Source: Desulfobacteraceae bacterium | GTDB taxonomy: Bacteria > Desulfobacterota > Desulfobacteria > Desulfobacterales > Desulfobacteraceae | DNA: 64,000 nucleotides | Assembly (NCBI GenBank): GCA_024225635.1 | Contig: JAAEMK010000539.1 | Coordinates: 54,735-118,734, forward strand | Reading direction: 5' to 3' | In this document: in pieces, positions 45,501 through 55,189 of the stretch | How positions within the stretch are numbered: the stretch's first letter is position 1 | How the letters are laid out: every line of letters begins with the position of its first letter | Notes under the pieces: generated by a model | Databases searched by the model: none | Told to the model about the DNA's origin: nothing | The model's input: the letters and a program-made list of their open reading frames with translations, nothing else | Position numbers and translations under genes: made by a program

Positions 45501-47201
45501 TCAGGCCGAAAATCCCAGCAGCTCCCTTGCATGGGTGAGTGTTGCCCGGGTGATCTCTTCGCCTCCGATCATCCTTGCGATCTCGGCCACGCGATCCTCC
45601 GGGTCTTCCAGGGGTGTGATGGAGGTGGCGGTCCGCTCATTGACAACGTTCTTCTCGATCCTGTAGTGGCTTGTGCCGTACCGGGCGATCTGGGCGAGAT
45701 GGGTGATACAGATCACCTGGTAGGTGTCGGCAAGGCTTTTGAGCTTCTTGCCCACCTTGTCCGAGGTCTTGCCACCGACACCGGAATCCACCTCGTCAAA
45801 CACCAGGGTGCCAAGGGCCTCGGTTTTGGAGAGAATGGCGGTCAGGGCCAGCACCACCCTGGAGAGCTCGCCGCCCGAGGCGATGCGGCTCAAGGGTTTG
45901 GGTTCCTCCCCGGGGTTGGGGGCCATGAGAAAAGAGGCCCTGTCGAGGCCGGTGGGGGAAACCGTCATCCCGTCCGCCGTAAAATAGCCCGGTTCCGTTG
46001 ACGGGGTCCGGGTAAGGGCGATGACAAACCGGGTGTTGCCCATCTCAAGCTCGGCCAGCTCTTTCTCGGCCAGGACGGCAAGCCGGATGGCGGCCTCTCC
46101 CCGCTTCTCCGAAAGGGTGAGGGCCTTGGCCCCCAGCTCCTTTGACAAACGGGCGGATTCCTCCTCCAGGTTTGCGATCCGGCCCTCCACGTTGTCGGTC
46201 CGGGCAAGCTGCGCCTTCATCTCCTCATACCGTTCAAACAGGGTTGCAAGGGAGCCCCCGTATTTCCGCTTGAGCTTCTGGATCCGGTCGAGCCGCGCTT
46301 CGGTCTCCTCCAGGAGTGCAGGGTCGAGATCAATGGTGGCCTTGTAGAGCCTGAGCTCCTCGACCACGTCCTCCATGTCGAACAGGGACTGGGAGAGCTT
46401 CTCTGCAATGGGCGAAAGCTTGGGGTCCAGGATCGATTTTTTTTCAAGATCCCCCCGGAGCAACCCGAGGCGCTCGAGGATGGAATGCTCCCGTGAGAAG
46501 AGTTCCTCCATGGCAAGAGTAACCCCTTCGACAATGGCGGCCCCGTTCCGCAGGCGGAGGCGCTCCTGTTCGAGTTCCTTGTCCTCGTTGGCCTGGATGT
46601 TCACCCCTTCGATCTCCTCGATCTGGAACCGCAGAAAATCGTTCTCCTCCTCGGCCCGGGCGGCGCCGGACTTAAGATCAGAGAGCTCCTTGACCATGGG
46701 GGCAAGCTCGTTGTAAAGGGCCCTGACCTCGTTTCTGAGGCCCTGGGTGCCGGCAAACCGGTCCAGGATTTCCAGGTGGTTCTCCTCCTTCAAAAGCCCC
46801 TGGTGGGCGTGCTGGCTGGAGATGCCGGCCAGGTTTTCCGTGACCTGCTTTAACAGCTGCATGGTGGCCTGCCTGGAGTTGATGTACACCTTGTGCTTGC
46901 CGCCGGCGGAGATGATCCGCCGGATCATCAGTCCCTCTTCAGGGTCCATGTCCTGGGCCGCCATGATGGCGGCGGCTTCGGAGCCGGGATCGATCTCAAA
47001 GGTGGCTTCGAGTTCCGCGCTCTTTTCCCCGGTTCTGACAAGGTCCGCCGAGGCCCTGCCGCCGAGAAGCAGGTTGACCGCCTCGATGATGATCGATTTT
47101 CCGGCGCCGGTCTCTCCGGTGAGCACGGAAATTCCGTTGGAAAATGAGATGCGAATATCATCGATGATCGCAAATTTTTTTATGGCCAGTTCGCTGAGCA
47201 T
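45501..47201 (-). CDS. recN: DNA repair ATPase RecN
   Basis: A 566-residue SMC-like protein. Walker A GETGAGKS is at 29-36, followed by a coiled-coil region (about 160-370), then the ABC signature ASGGELSRV and Walker B TLVFDEVDSGVGG near the C-terminus. RecN helps double-strand break repair by holding DNA ends. It is the last gene of the liv-Gate run and overlaps the Gate gene by 44 bp. A relic of its last 29 codons sits at 41.1 kb. Confidence 0.95.
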   Translation of the reverse strand: MLSELAIKKFAIIDDIRISFSNGISVLTGETGAGKSIIIEAVNLLLGGRASADLVRTGEKSAELEATFEIDPGSEAAAIMAAQDMDPEEGLMIRRIISAGGKHKVYINSRQATMQLLKQVTENLAGISSQHAHQGLLKEENHLEILDRFAGTQGLRNEVRALYNELAPMVKELSDLKSGAARAEEENDFLRFQIEEIEGVNIQANEDKELEQERLRLRNGAAIVEGVTLAMEELFSREHSILERLGLLRGDLEKKSILDPKLSPIAEKLSQSLFDMEDVVEELRLYKATIDLDPALLEETEARLDRIQKLKRKYGGSLATLFERYEEMKAQLARTDNVEGRIANLEEESARLSKELGAKALTLSEKRGEAAIRLAVLAEKELAELEMGNTRFVIALTRTPSTEPGYFTADGMTVSPTGLDRASFLMAPNPGEEPKPLSRIASGGELSRVVLALTAILSKTEALGTLVFDEVDSGVGGKTSDKVGKKLKSLADTYQVICITHLAQIARYGTSHYRIEKNVVNERTATSITPLEDPEDRVAEIARMIGGEEITRATLTHARELLGFSA

Positions 47202-48126
47202 TAAGTCTCCTGAAAAAAGTTACGAGGTGAAACAGATAGATGGCGGCAATGGCCGCCAGAAGTCTCGGAATCCAGAGCCACAGGGGGGAGATCCCCAGGG
47301 GCAGAAAAAGGGCCGGATCTTCGATCATGGCGTGGTTGATCCCGATGGAGAGCTGGAGCCTGGTGAGCTCGTCCTTTGAAAAATCGTTTGTCCTGGTCTC
47401 CTCCACGATGACGGCGGCACCGTAGGAAAGGCCGAACAGGGCGGCGGTGAGCCAGAGCATGCCCGTCGCCCGGCTAAGGCCAAGCAGGGAAAAGACCGGG
47501 GTGGCCGCCCCCACAATATAGCGGATCAGGTCAAACTCCTTCATGGTCTCAAGCACCACCATAAGCGGCATGATGATGGCGAATATCTGCATGCACAGCC
47601 CCGCGATATCCCGGCCCCAGGAAAGAAACATGGGACCGAAGGGGGGCAGGTCCCCGGCGGATGCCCCTGCCGTGGCGGTCAGGATAACCGGATCGGCCAC
47701 ATCCATGACCCGGGAATCAGCACAGGTCACGGCAAAGGAGGTGAGGAGCCTGAAACAGGCGGCCGCAAGGGAGTTCAACCCCGACTGGCCCTGGATGATG
47801 CTCTCCTGGACAAGGTTGTGGGAGATGAGCAGAAAAATGGCGATCAGGGTCATCTGCTCCATGGTAAGCGGCATGGCCGCCATGGCCGCCACCGCCCCGT
47901 ATATGCCGGTGAACAGCCCGATGATCAGGGGCAGGGCCGCGGCGGCGGGCAGGGACAAAAGCCCCATAACCGGCTGGATCAGGAAATCGAGCTTATAAAG
48001 CCAGCCCGACCAGATCAGCAGGGCGGTGGCAAATGAAATGGGGACCAGGATCTTCAACAGCCAGACATAGCCTGACCATCCCCGCAAGATCCCGGCCCTG
48101 AACGCTTTGGCGACTCGCTTGTTCAT
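47158..48126 (-). CDS. Gate-domain (nucleoside-recognition/spore-maturation-like) membrane protein
   Basis: 322 residues with 7-8 hydrophobic segments. Two Gate-like halves are visible (GRILRGWSGYVWLLKILVPISFATALLIWSG... and ADPVILTATAGASAGDLPPFGPMFLSWGRD). Gate proteins resemble nucleoside transporters and SpmA/SpmB; substrate is unknown. It starts directly at the livF stop and overlaps recN, so it is probably transcribed with the liv genes. Confidence 0.8.
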   Translation of the reverse strand: MNKRVAKAFRAGILRGWSGYVWLLKILVPISFATALLIWSGWLYKLDFLIQPVMGLLSLPAAAALPLIIGLFTGIYGAVAAMAAMPLTMEQMTLIAIFLLISHNLVQESIIQGQSGLNSLAAACFRLLTSFAVTCADSRVMDVADPVILTATAGASAGDLPPFGPMFLSWGRDIAGLCMQIFAIIMPLMVVLETMKEFDLIRYIVGAATPVFSLLGLSRATGMLWLTAALFGLSYGAAVIVEETRTNDFSKDELTRLQLSIGINHAMIEDPALFLPLGISPLWLWIPRLLAAIAAIYLFHLVTFFRRLNAQRTGHKKICDHR

Positions 48127-48834
48127 CTATATCCCCAGGTAGGCCTTTTTGACGTCTTCATTGGCCAAAAGGTTCGGACCCGTATCGGTCATGGTGATCT
48201 TTCCCGTCTCCATGACATACCCCCGGTCCGCCACCTTCAGGGCAAGGTTGGCGTTCTGCTCCACCAGCAGGATGGTGGTGTTGCTCTCCTTGTTGATCTG
48301 CTTGATGATATCAAAGATCCGCTTTATCACGATGGGGGCAAGGCCCAGGGAGGGTTCGTCCAAAAGCAGCAGCTTGGGTTTTCCCATGAGGGCCCTTGAG
48401 ATGGCAAGCATCTGCTGCTCCCCCCCCGACAGGGTGCCGCCGGGCTGGTTCCGCCGTTCGGCAAGGATGGGAAAAAGCTCGAATATGTGCTCCATGTCCC
48501 GCTTGATCTCCTGGGTGTCCTTCCGCAAAAAGGTGCCCATATCAAGGTTTTCCGTGACCGTGAGGTAGGGAAAAATCCGCCGTCCCTCGGGCACCTGGCT
48601 GATCCCCAAGGCCACGATCTTCTCCGGGGCCATGGCCGTGATATCCCGGCCCTCAAAGATGATCTGGCCCTGGCGGGCCGGCACCACCCCGCAAAGGGTC
48701 ATGAGGGTGGTGGATTTGCCTGCGCCGTTGGCGCCGATGAGGGTGATGATCTCCCCCTCCTTGACATCCATGGAGATATCCTTGAGGGCCTGGATGTTTC
48801 CGTAATATGACTGAATGTTTCTGAGCTTAAGCAT
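48127..48834 (-). CDS. livF: branched-chain amino acid ABC transporter ATPase LivF
   Basis: 235 residues. Walker A GANGAGKS (about 36-43), signature LSGGEQQML and Walker B LLLLDEPSLGLAP are intact. The short length and C-terminus (GPNLLANEDVKKAYLGI) mark LivF rather than LivG. It forms the ATPase dimer with LivG for import of leucine-type or related ligands. It overlaps livG by 8 bp. Confidence 0.94.
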   Translation of the reverse strand: MLKLRNIQSYYGNIQALKDISMDVKEGEIITLIGANGAGKSTTLMTLCGVVPARQGQIIFEGRDITAMAPEKIVALGISQVPEGRRIFPYLTVTENLDMGTFLRKDTQEIKRDMEHIFELFPILAERRNQPGGTLSGGEQQMLAISRALMGKPKLLLLDEPSLGLAPIVIKRIFDIIKQINKESNTTILLVEQNANLALKVADRGYVMETGKITMTDTGPNLLANEDVKKAYLGI

Positions 48835-49612
48835 CGATCTCCTCCCCCAGGTAGGCTTTGATCACCACGGGATTGTTCCTGATCTCTTCAGGCCCGCCCT
48901 CGGCGATCTTTTTTCCGTAATCCACCACATGAATATTGTCCGAAAGGCTCATGACAAGCTTCATGTCGTGCTCGATCAAGAGGATGGATATCTTGTCATC
49001 GTCCCGGAGCTTCAGGATCAGCTCGTCCAGCTCCAGGGTCTCCTGGGGATTCATGCCGGCGGCCGGCTCGTCCAGGAGCAGCAGGAACGGGTCGGTGGCC
49101 ATGGCCCGTGCGATCTCAAGGCGGCGCTGGGCCCCGTAGGGAAGATTGGTGGCAAGCTCGTTCACATACTGCGCCAGACCTATCTTCTCCAGGATGGCGT
49201 AGCTTCTCTCCACGATCAGCTTCTCTTCCGCCCGTGTGGCGCGGGTCCTGAAGATGGCCCCCAGGACCCCGCTACTGGTCACGGGGTGGCAGCCGATCAT
49301 GACGTTTTCAAGCACGGTCATGGAGTTGAAAAGCCGGATGTTCTGGAAAGTCCTGGCAAGCCCCTTTCTCGTGACCACGTTGGGCTTGAGCCCGTTGATC
49401 CGTTCCGATGTTCCGCCGGGGGAGATGCAGACATCTCCGCCGGTGGGGGTGTAGATGCCTGTAATACAGTTGAAAAAGGTGGTCTTGCCCGCACCGTTGG
49501 GTCCGATCAGGGCCGCGATCTCCCCTTTTTTGATGGAGATGTTCAGGTGATCGATGGCCCTGAGCCCACCGAAATCCATGGTCAGATTGTTCACTTCTAA
49601 AATTGGTTTCAT
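48827..49612 (-). CDS. livG: branched-chain amino acid ABC transporter ATPase LivG
   Basis: 261 residues. Walker A GPNGAGKT, the LivG-specific ARTFQNIRLFNSMTVLENVMIG stretch, Walker B LLLLDEPAAGMNPQET and the C-terminal EEIRNNPVVIKAYLG are visible. It is partner to LivF. A 120-bp gap separates it from livM, the largest gap between the permease and ATPase genes. Confidence 0.94.
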   Translation of the reverse strand: MKPILEVNNLTMDFGGLRAIDHLNISIKKGEIAALIGPNGAGKTTFFNCITGIYTPTGGDVCISPGGTSERINGLKPNVVTRKGLARTFQNIRLFNSMTVLENVMIGCHPVTSSGVLGAIFRTRATRAEEKLIVERSYAILEKIGLAQYVNELATNLPYGAQRRLEIARAMATDPFLLLLDEPAAGMNPQETLELDELILKLRDDDKISILLIEHDMKLVMSLSDNIHVVDYGKKIAEGGPEEIRNNPVVIKAYLGEEIDA

Positions 49613-49701
49613 CTTTCCTGTCTTTTTCTAAGGTTCGCGTCAGACTATCGCCCTTCGCAATCGAATCGACACCAGCTTTGCGTATTATAATAAAAACGGG
49701 G

Positions 49702-49717
49702 CTCAATTCATATGCGA
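49702..49717. repeat. short sequence shared with the moeA spacer
   Basis: CTCAATTCATATGCGA here is identical to 18467-18482, and both copies are followed closely by gctata. Both lie between genes of one operon. With 64 kb of sequence a shared 16-mer can arise by chance, so the significance is modest. Confidence 0.35.
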
Positions 49718-49732
49718 GAAGCTATAAAGGCG

Positions 49733-50935
49733 CTATCGCTTGAACGTATAGGTTCTCCTGACGTTTTCGATTATTCCGCCGGGCCTGAACACCATCATGA
49801 GCACAAGGACCGTTCCAAAGGTGATCATCCTGAACTCTCCGAAATTCCTCAAGTACTCGGGCAGGAGGATGAGCAGCAGCGCGCCCGAAATGACGCCCAG
49901 GATGGAGCCCATGCCCCCCAGGACAACGGTGCACAAAATGATGACCGACTCCCAGATGGTGAAGCTCGCAGGATTGATGAAGGTTGTCTTGGCCGCAAAG
50001 ATCACCCCGCCCATGCCGGCCCAGGTGGCGCCCAGGGCAAAGGCCCTCAGCTTGGTCTTGGCCTTGTCGATCCCCATGGCCTGGCAGGCGATCTCGTCGT
50101 CCTTGAGGGCGATCCAGGCCCTGCCGATCCGGGAGTCCTGGAGCCGATTGATCACGAATATGGTGAAGATCACCAGGCAGACCAGGATATAGAAGAGATA
50201 GATGGTCTTCTGGTTCAAGGAGAGGTCCAGGCCAAACAGGGGCGGCTTGGGAATGTTGGCGATGCCGCTGGGGCCATATGAGAACTCGTTCCAGTTCTCC
50301 AGCACCAGGCGGATGATCTCCCCGAATCCCAGGGTGACGATGGCAAGGTAGTCCCCCCGCAGCCTGAGCACGGGGTAGCCCAGGATGAGGCCGAAGCACC
50401 CGGCCAGAAGCCCGCCCAGGGGCAGGGCGATCCAGAAGGTCAGCCCGTAGTGAAGGTTGAGGAGGGCGTAGGAGTAAGCGCCCACGGCAAAGAAGGCCAC
50501 ATACCCAAGATCCAAAAGCCCGGCAAGGCCCACCACGATGTTGAGGCCAAGCCCCAGCATCACGTAGATCAGTGCCGAGATCATGATGTTGGTCTGGTAC
50601 ATGGAAAAGATGTGGGGAAAGACAAGGGTGAAGATCCCGATGGTCGCAAGGGCCGGAACGGCAAACCTGCGTTCCCCCAGGACCGTCTGGACGAGCCCCG
50701 GCTTATCGGTTTTCTCTTTTTTCCCGCCCATCTCCTTTTTGACCAAAAGATACCGCCATAGCATGGAGAGGAAAAAGGCGCCCACGCCCACACCCACCAT
50801 GTTCATCCAGCGCCACTCCACCGTGTTGGAGACGGTGTTCACCTTGAGAACCATGATGGGGAAGGTGAGAAACATGAACCAGACAGAGGCGAGAAACGAT
50901 TTTTTTATTTCATTTGTAACTGTCATAATCATCAT
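49733..50935 (-). CDS. livM: branched-chain amino acid ABC permease LivM
   Basis: 400 residues, longer than the usual 300-330 because of an extra N-terminal region with two membrane helices and a charged linker (GGKKEKTDKPG). The LivM core has LGLNIVVGLAGLLDLGYVAFFAVGAYSYA, LRLRGDYLAIVTLGFGEI and the EAA-like loop SRIGRAWIALKDDEIACQAMGI. Its start overlaps the livH stop (ATGA). Confidence 0.93.
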   Translation of the reverse strand: MMIMTVTNEIKKSFLASVWFMFLTFPIMVLKVNTVSNTVEWRWMNMVGVGVGAFFLSMLWRYLLVKKEMGGKKEKTDKPGLVQTVLGERRFAVPALATIGIFTLVFPHIFSMYQTNIMISALIYVMLGLGLNIVVGLAGLLDLGYVAFFAVGAYSYALLNLHYGLTFWIALPLGGLLAGCFGLILGYPVLRLRGDYLAIVTLGFGEIIRLVLENWNEFSYGPSGIANIPKPPLFGLDLSLNQKTIYLFYILVCLVIFTIFVINRLQDSRIGRAWIALKDDEIACQAMGIDKAKTKLRAFALGATWAGMGGVIFAAKTTFINPASFTIWESVIILCTVVLGGMGSILGVISGALLLILLPEYLRNFGEFRMITFGTVLVLMMVFRPGGIIENVRRTYTFKR

Positions 50936-51840
50936 ACTTTCTGTGTTTCGGATTTACCCAGGATGCCGGAGGGCCTGAAAATAAGGATCACAACCAGGAT
51001 GACAAAGGCAAACACATCCTCGTAGTCGCTTGAGATATAGCCTGTGAAAAAGCTCTCGGTCCATCCCAGGACAAAGGAGCCGAGCACGGCGCCGGGGATG
51101 CTGCCGATGCCGCCGAGAACGGCCGCGACAAAGGCCTTGATGCCCGCGATGAATCCCATGTAGAAGTTGATCTGGCCGATGTGGGAGGCGATGAGGATGC
51201 CGCCGATGGCGGCCGTTGCCGAGCCCACCACAAAGGTGACCGAAATGATCCTGTCCACGTTGATGCCCAGGAGCGCCGCCATCACCTGATCCTGGGAGGT
51301 GGCGCGCATGGCCTTGCCGATCTTGGTGAACTTGATCAGCACGGTCAAAAGCACCATCACCACAACGGTGGTGATCAGGATCACAAGCTCTGGTGAGGTG
51401 AGGATGTGGGCATAGGGTTCCCAGAATTCAAAATCGGGAATCAGGCTGGGAAAGGGTAAAAAGTCCGAAGTCTGGGCAAGGAGGACGTAGTTCTGGAGAA
51501 AGAGCGACATGCCGATGGCCGATATCAGGGCCGACAGCCGGGGCGCGTTCCGAAGGGGCTTGTAGGCGATCTTCTCCATGGTATAGCCATAGGCGCTGGA
51601 GTAGATCACCGCGGCCATTGCCGCCATGATAACCACCCCCAGGGCGGGCATGCCCATCATGGTGAGAACGCTTGAGACGATAAGACCGGTAAAGGCCCCG
51701 ATCATATAGATCTCGCCATGGGCGAAGTTGATCAGCTGGATGATGCCGTAAACCATTGTATAGCCCAGGGCGATAAGGGCGTAGATGCTTCCACGGGTAA
51801 GACCCCCGAAAAAAAGCTGTGTAAAATATTCAAAATCCAT
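50932..51840 (-). CDS. livH: branched-chain amino acid ABC permease LivH
   Basis: 302 residues from the ATG at 51840 (MDFEYFTQLFFGGLTRGSIYALIALGYTMVYGI, the typical LivH start); a longer frame to 51888 is not supported. About eight membrane segments and the loop TKIGKAMRATSQDQVMAALLGI, which contacts the ATPase, are present. It forms the membrane channel with LivM. Confidence 0.94.
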   Translation of the reverse strand: MDFEYFTQLFFGGLTRGSIYALIALGYTMVYGIIQLINFAHGEIYMIGAFTGLIVSSVLTMMGMPALGVVIMAAMAAVIYSSAYGYTMEKIAYKPLRNAPRLSALISAIGMSLFLQNYVLLAQTSDFLPFPSLIPDFEFWEPYAHILTSPELVILITTVVVMVLLTVLIKFTKIGKAMRATSQDQVMAALLGINVDRIISVTFVVGSATAAIGGILIASHIGQINFYMGFIAGIKAFVAAVLGGIGSIPGAVLGSFVLGWTESFFTGYISSDYEDVFAFVILVVILIFRPSGILGKSETQKV

Positions 51841-51946
51841 AAAAACCTGCTTTGTTGGCCGGTGGTTCAATGCCTGTTCATGCAACAAAGGGGGACAGGC
51901 AGAACGCCCGCCCCCCGGGGTGATTCATCCCAAGTTAGAGCGACTG

Positions 51947-53071
51947 CTATTTCTGCTCTACAAAGGCGCCGTTCTCAACCCTGTAGACGGAAAAACCGAT
52001 ACCGGTGGCATCACCGTTCTCGTCAAACCGGATCTTTCCAAGGGGGGTATCTACATACTCGGTGCGAAGCACCTTGACAATGGCGTCATAATCGGTGGAG
52101 CCGGCCTTGTCAACGGCGTTCAGCAACGCCAGGGCAGCGGAGTAGGCCGCATCGAAAAATGCGCCCGGATCAGATCCATAGGCTTCCTGGTGCTCTTTCT
52201 TTGCCTGGATGGCAAGGGGGTTCTTGGAGATATCCATGGGACCTGTGGCATAGACGCCTTCGGCATACTTGCCCGCGACCTTGATGAAGGTGTCGTCCTT
52301 GACGCCGTCACCGCCAATGAAGGCGGTCTTCATCCTCTTTTTTCTCATGAGGGAGACGATCTTGGAGGCCTCGGGGTGATATCCGCCCCAGACAACCAGG
52401 TCGGGCTTGAAGCGGCGAACCTTGGTGACGATGGCGGAGTAGTCAACCGCGCCCGGGGTTACGCCCTCGAACAGGACAACTTCGATACCTGCCTCGGTAA
52501 AGTATTTCCGGGCAAGCTCGGCCTGGCCCTTGCCGTAATCGCCCTTGTCGTGGAGAACGGCGATCTTCTTCACATTGAGCACTTCCGTGGCGAACTTGAC
52601 CTGGAGCTTTGCCTGGACGGCATCATGGGCAATGGTTCTGAAAAAGTTGGGATAGTCCCCGCCCAGGGTGAGATCAGGAGTGGTTGCCGAAGGAGACATG
52701 GCAACGATTTTGGCGTCCTTGTAGAAGCCAAGGCCCGCCTTGGTGGCGCCGGAGCAGATATGGCCGAGGATGACGTCGGCACCGTCGGAGACAAGCTTGG
52801 TGGCGGAGTTGCCGGCAACCTCGGGCTTGCAGACATCATCTTCCACCAGCAGTTCAACCTGCTTGCCAAGCACGCCGCCCCGGGCGTTGATCTTCTTGAC
52901 CACAAGCTCGGCAGCCTTTACCGTGGGCAGGCCGTAGGAGGCAAGGTCACCACTGTGGGCGCCCGGCACTCCCAGCTTGATTGTTTCTGCGGCAAAACAA
53001 CTTCCGGTCAGTGCAACCGATGTAAACAGTAGAGTCGATAAAACGGCAAACAGTTTCCCCATCTTTTTCAT
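51947..53071 (-). CDS. livK: branched-chain amino acid-type ABC substrate-binding protein (LivJ/LivK-like)
   Basis: 374 residues from the ATG at 53071, with AAGGAGAGG upstream; the GTG at 53086 overlaps that ribosome site and is rejected. The signal peptide ends near CFA|AET. The mature protein is a type I binding protein (IKLGVPGAHSGDLASYGLPTVKAAELVVKKINARGGVLGKQVELLVEDD, LGHICSGATKAGLGFYKDA). It delivers leucine-like amino acids, or possibly amides or aromatic acids, to LivHMGF. It is the first gene of the operon. Confidence 0.9.
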   Translation of the reverse strand: MKKMGKLFAVLSTLLFTSVALTGSCFAAETIKLGVPGAHSGDLASYGLPTVKAAELVVKKINARGGVLGKQVELLVEDDVCKPEVAGNSATKLVSDGADVILGHICSGATKAGLGFYKDAKIVAMSPSATTPDLTLGGDYPNFFRTIAHDAVQAKLQVKFATEVLNVKKIAVLHDKGDYGKGQAELARKYFTEAGIEVVLFEGVTPGAVDYSAIVTKVRRFKPDLVVWGGYHPEASKIVSLMRKKRMKTAFIGGDGVKDDTFIKVAGKYAEGVYATGPMDISKNPLAIQAKKEHQEAYGSDPGAFFDAAYSAALALLNAVDKAGSTDYDAIVKVLRTEYVDTPLGKIRFDENGDATGIGFSVYRVENGAFVEQK

Positions 53072-53319
53072 AAACCTCTCCTTCACTTTAAAAATTGATT
53101 TAACCCAAAACTCTCATATTAACCTATGTTCTATACTTAGACAAGGAATCGGAGTCAACGGAAATCAAGGGATTAGCCAAAATTCACCCACGGGTCCGGC
53201 AAGAAATTTTAAAAAGATCTTGCTTCTTTGATCCCCTCTTCTGTAAAAAGACAACTATTGATAACAGGGTGTGGTATAATACCCATTACCAAAAAAAACT
53301 AAATACTCGAGTTTATATT

Positions 53320-54150
53320 ATGAAACAGTGCATTGGTCTGGTGATAAAGAGGGATGAACGCGCACGAAAAATGGCCCTGAAGCTTGAAGCGTGGCTGATC
53401 AAACAAGGGGTCGACGTGGTGCTTGCAGACGATATCACCTCCAGCGAACTTCCCTGCAACCTGTTCTGCGTCATCGTCCTGGGCGGTGACGGCACCTTTT
53501 TGAGTGCCGCACGCCTGGTGGGCAGCAAAGACATACCCTTGATGGGCATCAAATTCGGAGAGGTGGGATTCCTGGCCGAAACCATCGAGGATGACCTGTT
53601 TGAAGCGGTGAAGGCGGTCCTTGACAACCAATTCACCATTGAAGAGCGCATGCGCCTCAACGTCACCGTGGAAAGGGACGGCAAGGCCATTGCAACGGTG
53701 GATGTGCTCAACGACATGGTGCTCAACAAGGGAGCCCTCTCCAGGCTTGCCTACTGCGGGGTGGACATCAACGGCAACTACCTGACCACCTACAAGGCCG
53801 ACGGCCTGATCGTGGGCACCCCCACAGGATCCACGGCGTACTCCCTTGCCGCAGGCGGTCCCGTGATCCACCCGGCCGTGCCCGGCATCATCCTCACCCC
53901 CATCTGCCCCTTTACCCTGACGAACCGCCCCCTCATCATCCCCGACACCTCGGAGGTGGCCATACGGCTGGACGGCGATCCCACGGACATCGTCCTCACC
54001 TTTGACGGCCAGGAGGGCATGGATATCGGCAGCAGGGACAGGATCGTGGTCAAAAAGAGCGACAACTCCGTCAAGATGATCTCGCTTTCGGACCTGAACT
54101 ATTTCAAGGTCCTCAAGGCAAGGCTCCTGTGGTCCGGCGGCAGGGGCTAA
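53320..54150 (+). CDS. nadK: NAD kinase
   Basis: 276 residues from the ATG at 53320. The catalytic GGDGTFL is at 55-61, followed by the NAD-binding NDMVL segment and GTPTGSTAYSLAAGGP. It makes NADP+ from NAD+ in the cytosol. It stands alone on the plus strand with a convergent DMT transporter 12 bp after its stop. The upstream 250-bp region is AT-rich; the start region lacks a strong Shine-Dalgarno. Confidence 0.95.
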   Translation: MKQCIGLVIKRDERARKMALKLEAWLIKQGVDVVLADDITSSELPCNLFCVIVLGGDGTFLSAARLVGSKDIPLMGIKFGEVGFLAETIEDDLFEAVKAVLDNQFTIEERMRLNVTVERDGKAIATVDVLNDMVLNKGALSRLAYCGVDINGNYLTTYKADGLIVGTPTGSTAYSLAAGGPVIHPAVPGIILTPICPFTLTNRPLIIPDTSEVAIRLDGDPTDIVLTFDGQEGMDIGSRDRIVVKKSDNSVKMISLSDLNYFKVLKARLLWSGGRG

Positions 54151-54162
54151 GAATAAGGTCTT

Positions 54163-55101
54163 CTACTTTGTAACGGTCGCCGGGACCGGCTTTCGCTCCC
54201 GGTGCTGGCTCAGGAAAATCCCGCCGAACACGAAAAAGCAGGCAATGTATTGCTGGCCGTTCAGTGTCTCGTTCAACACCACCATCCCCATGATCAGGGT
54301 AAAGACCGGGATGAGGTTGATAAATGAGGAGGCCTGTCCTGCCGGAATCCGGCTGACACCAAAGCTGTAGCAACCGTAGGCCCCCAGGGTGACCACCGAT
54401 CCCAGATACAGAACGGCCATGGCGGACACCGGCTCAAACGCCGTCGGCAGGACCGTGGACGGGAAAAAGAGAGCCGGCAGAAAGAATAGGCTGCCTGCAA
54501 AGGCCTGGAGGGCCGTGAGAAACAAGGGGTTGTACCCCCGGTTGGTGAGCTGCTTGAGCAGGATGCCGTAGCCCGCGGCACACACCATGGCCAGGAATTC
54601 AAAGAAATTGCCCAGGGCCGGGTTGGGGGCGGTGGCGGTGGCGGAACCCTGGCCGCCGACACTGAGCCAGCACGCCCCGGCAACGGAGATCACCATGCCG
54701 GCCACGTTCTTGTGGGTCAGCCGCTCCCCCAAAAAGAAAAAAGCGGCGAAAGAGACCATGAGAGGACACAGGGCCGTGATCATGCCTGCCTGGGACGCGG
54801 TGGTCAGTTCCAGGGCCTTTGCCTCGAATATGAAGTAAAGGCAGGGCTCGACCAGCACCATCAGGGCCAGGGGCCGGATATCTTCCTTCAGGATCTTCAC
54901 CCCCCGGAACACCCGGGGCAGAAAGAGAAAGCAGAGGCTCCCAACGACCATGCGGCCGGCGATCACCACCATGGGATGATAGTGGACAAAGGCGAGCTTC
55001 AGGGCGATGAACGAGCTTGCCCACAACAGGCTTGCCGTCAACAGGCTTAAATGGGGCATGATGCCGGAGAGTCTTGGAGAGTTCAAATCAGGGATCCTCA
55101 C
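54163..55101 (-). CDS. EamA/DMT-family transporter
   Basis: 312 residues with about ten membrane helices in two EamA repeats (LLTASLLWASSFIALKLAFVHYHPM... and FLAMVCAAGYGILLKQLTNRGYNPLF...). DMT proteins export metabolites or amino acids; the substrate is unknown. The start is taken at GTG 55101; an ATG at 55059 would remove 14 residues before the first helix. Confidence 0.85.
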   Translation of the reverse strand: MRIPDLNSPRLSGIMPHLSLLTASLLWASSFIALKLAFVHYHPMVVIAGRMVVGSLCFLFLPRVFRGVKILKEDIRPLALMVLVEPCLYFIFEAKALELTTASQAGMITALCPLMVSFAAFFFLGERLTHKNVAGMVISVAGACWLSVGGQGSATATAPNPALGNFFEFLAMVCAAGYGILLKQLTNRGYNPLFLTALQAFAGSLFFLPALFFPSTVLPTAFEPVSAMAVLYLGSVVTLGAYGCYSFGVSRIPAGQASSFINLIPVFTLIMGMVVLNETLNGQQYIACFFVFGGIFLSQHRERKPVPATVTK

Positions 55102-55189
55102 AAAAAGTTGAAAACCAACCTCTTATCACTTAACGCTTCAGTTTGTCCATCATGATCCGGAGGATGGTCCGGTCGGTGGCAACCATTCC

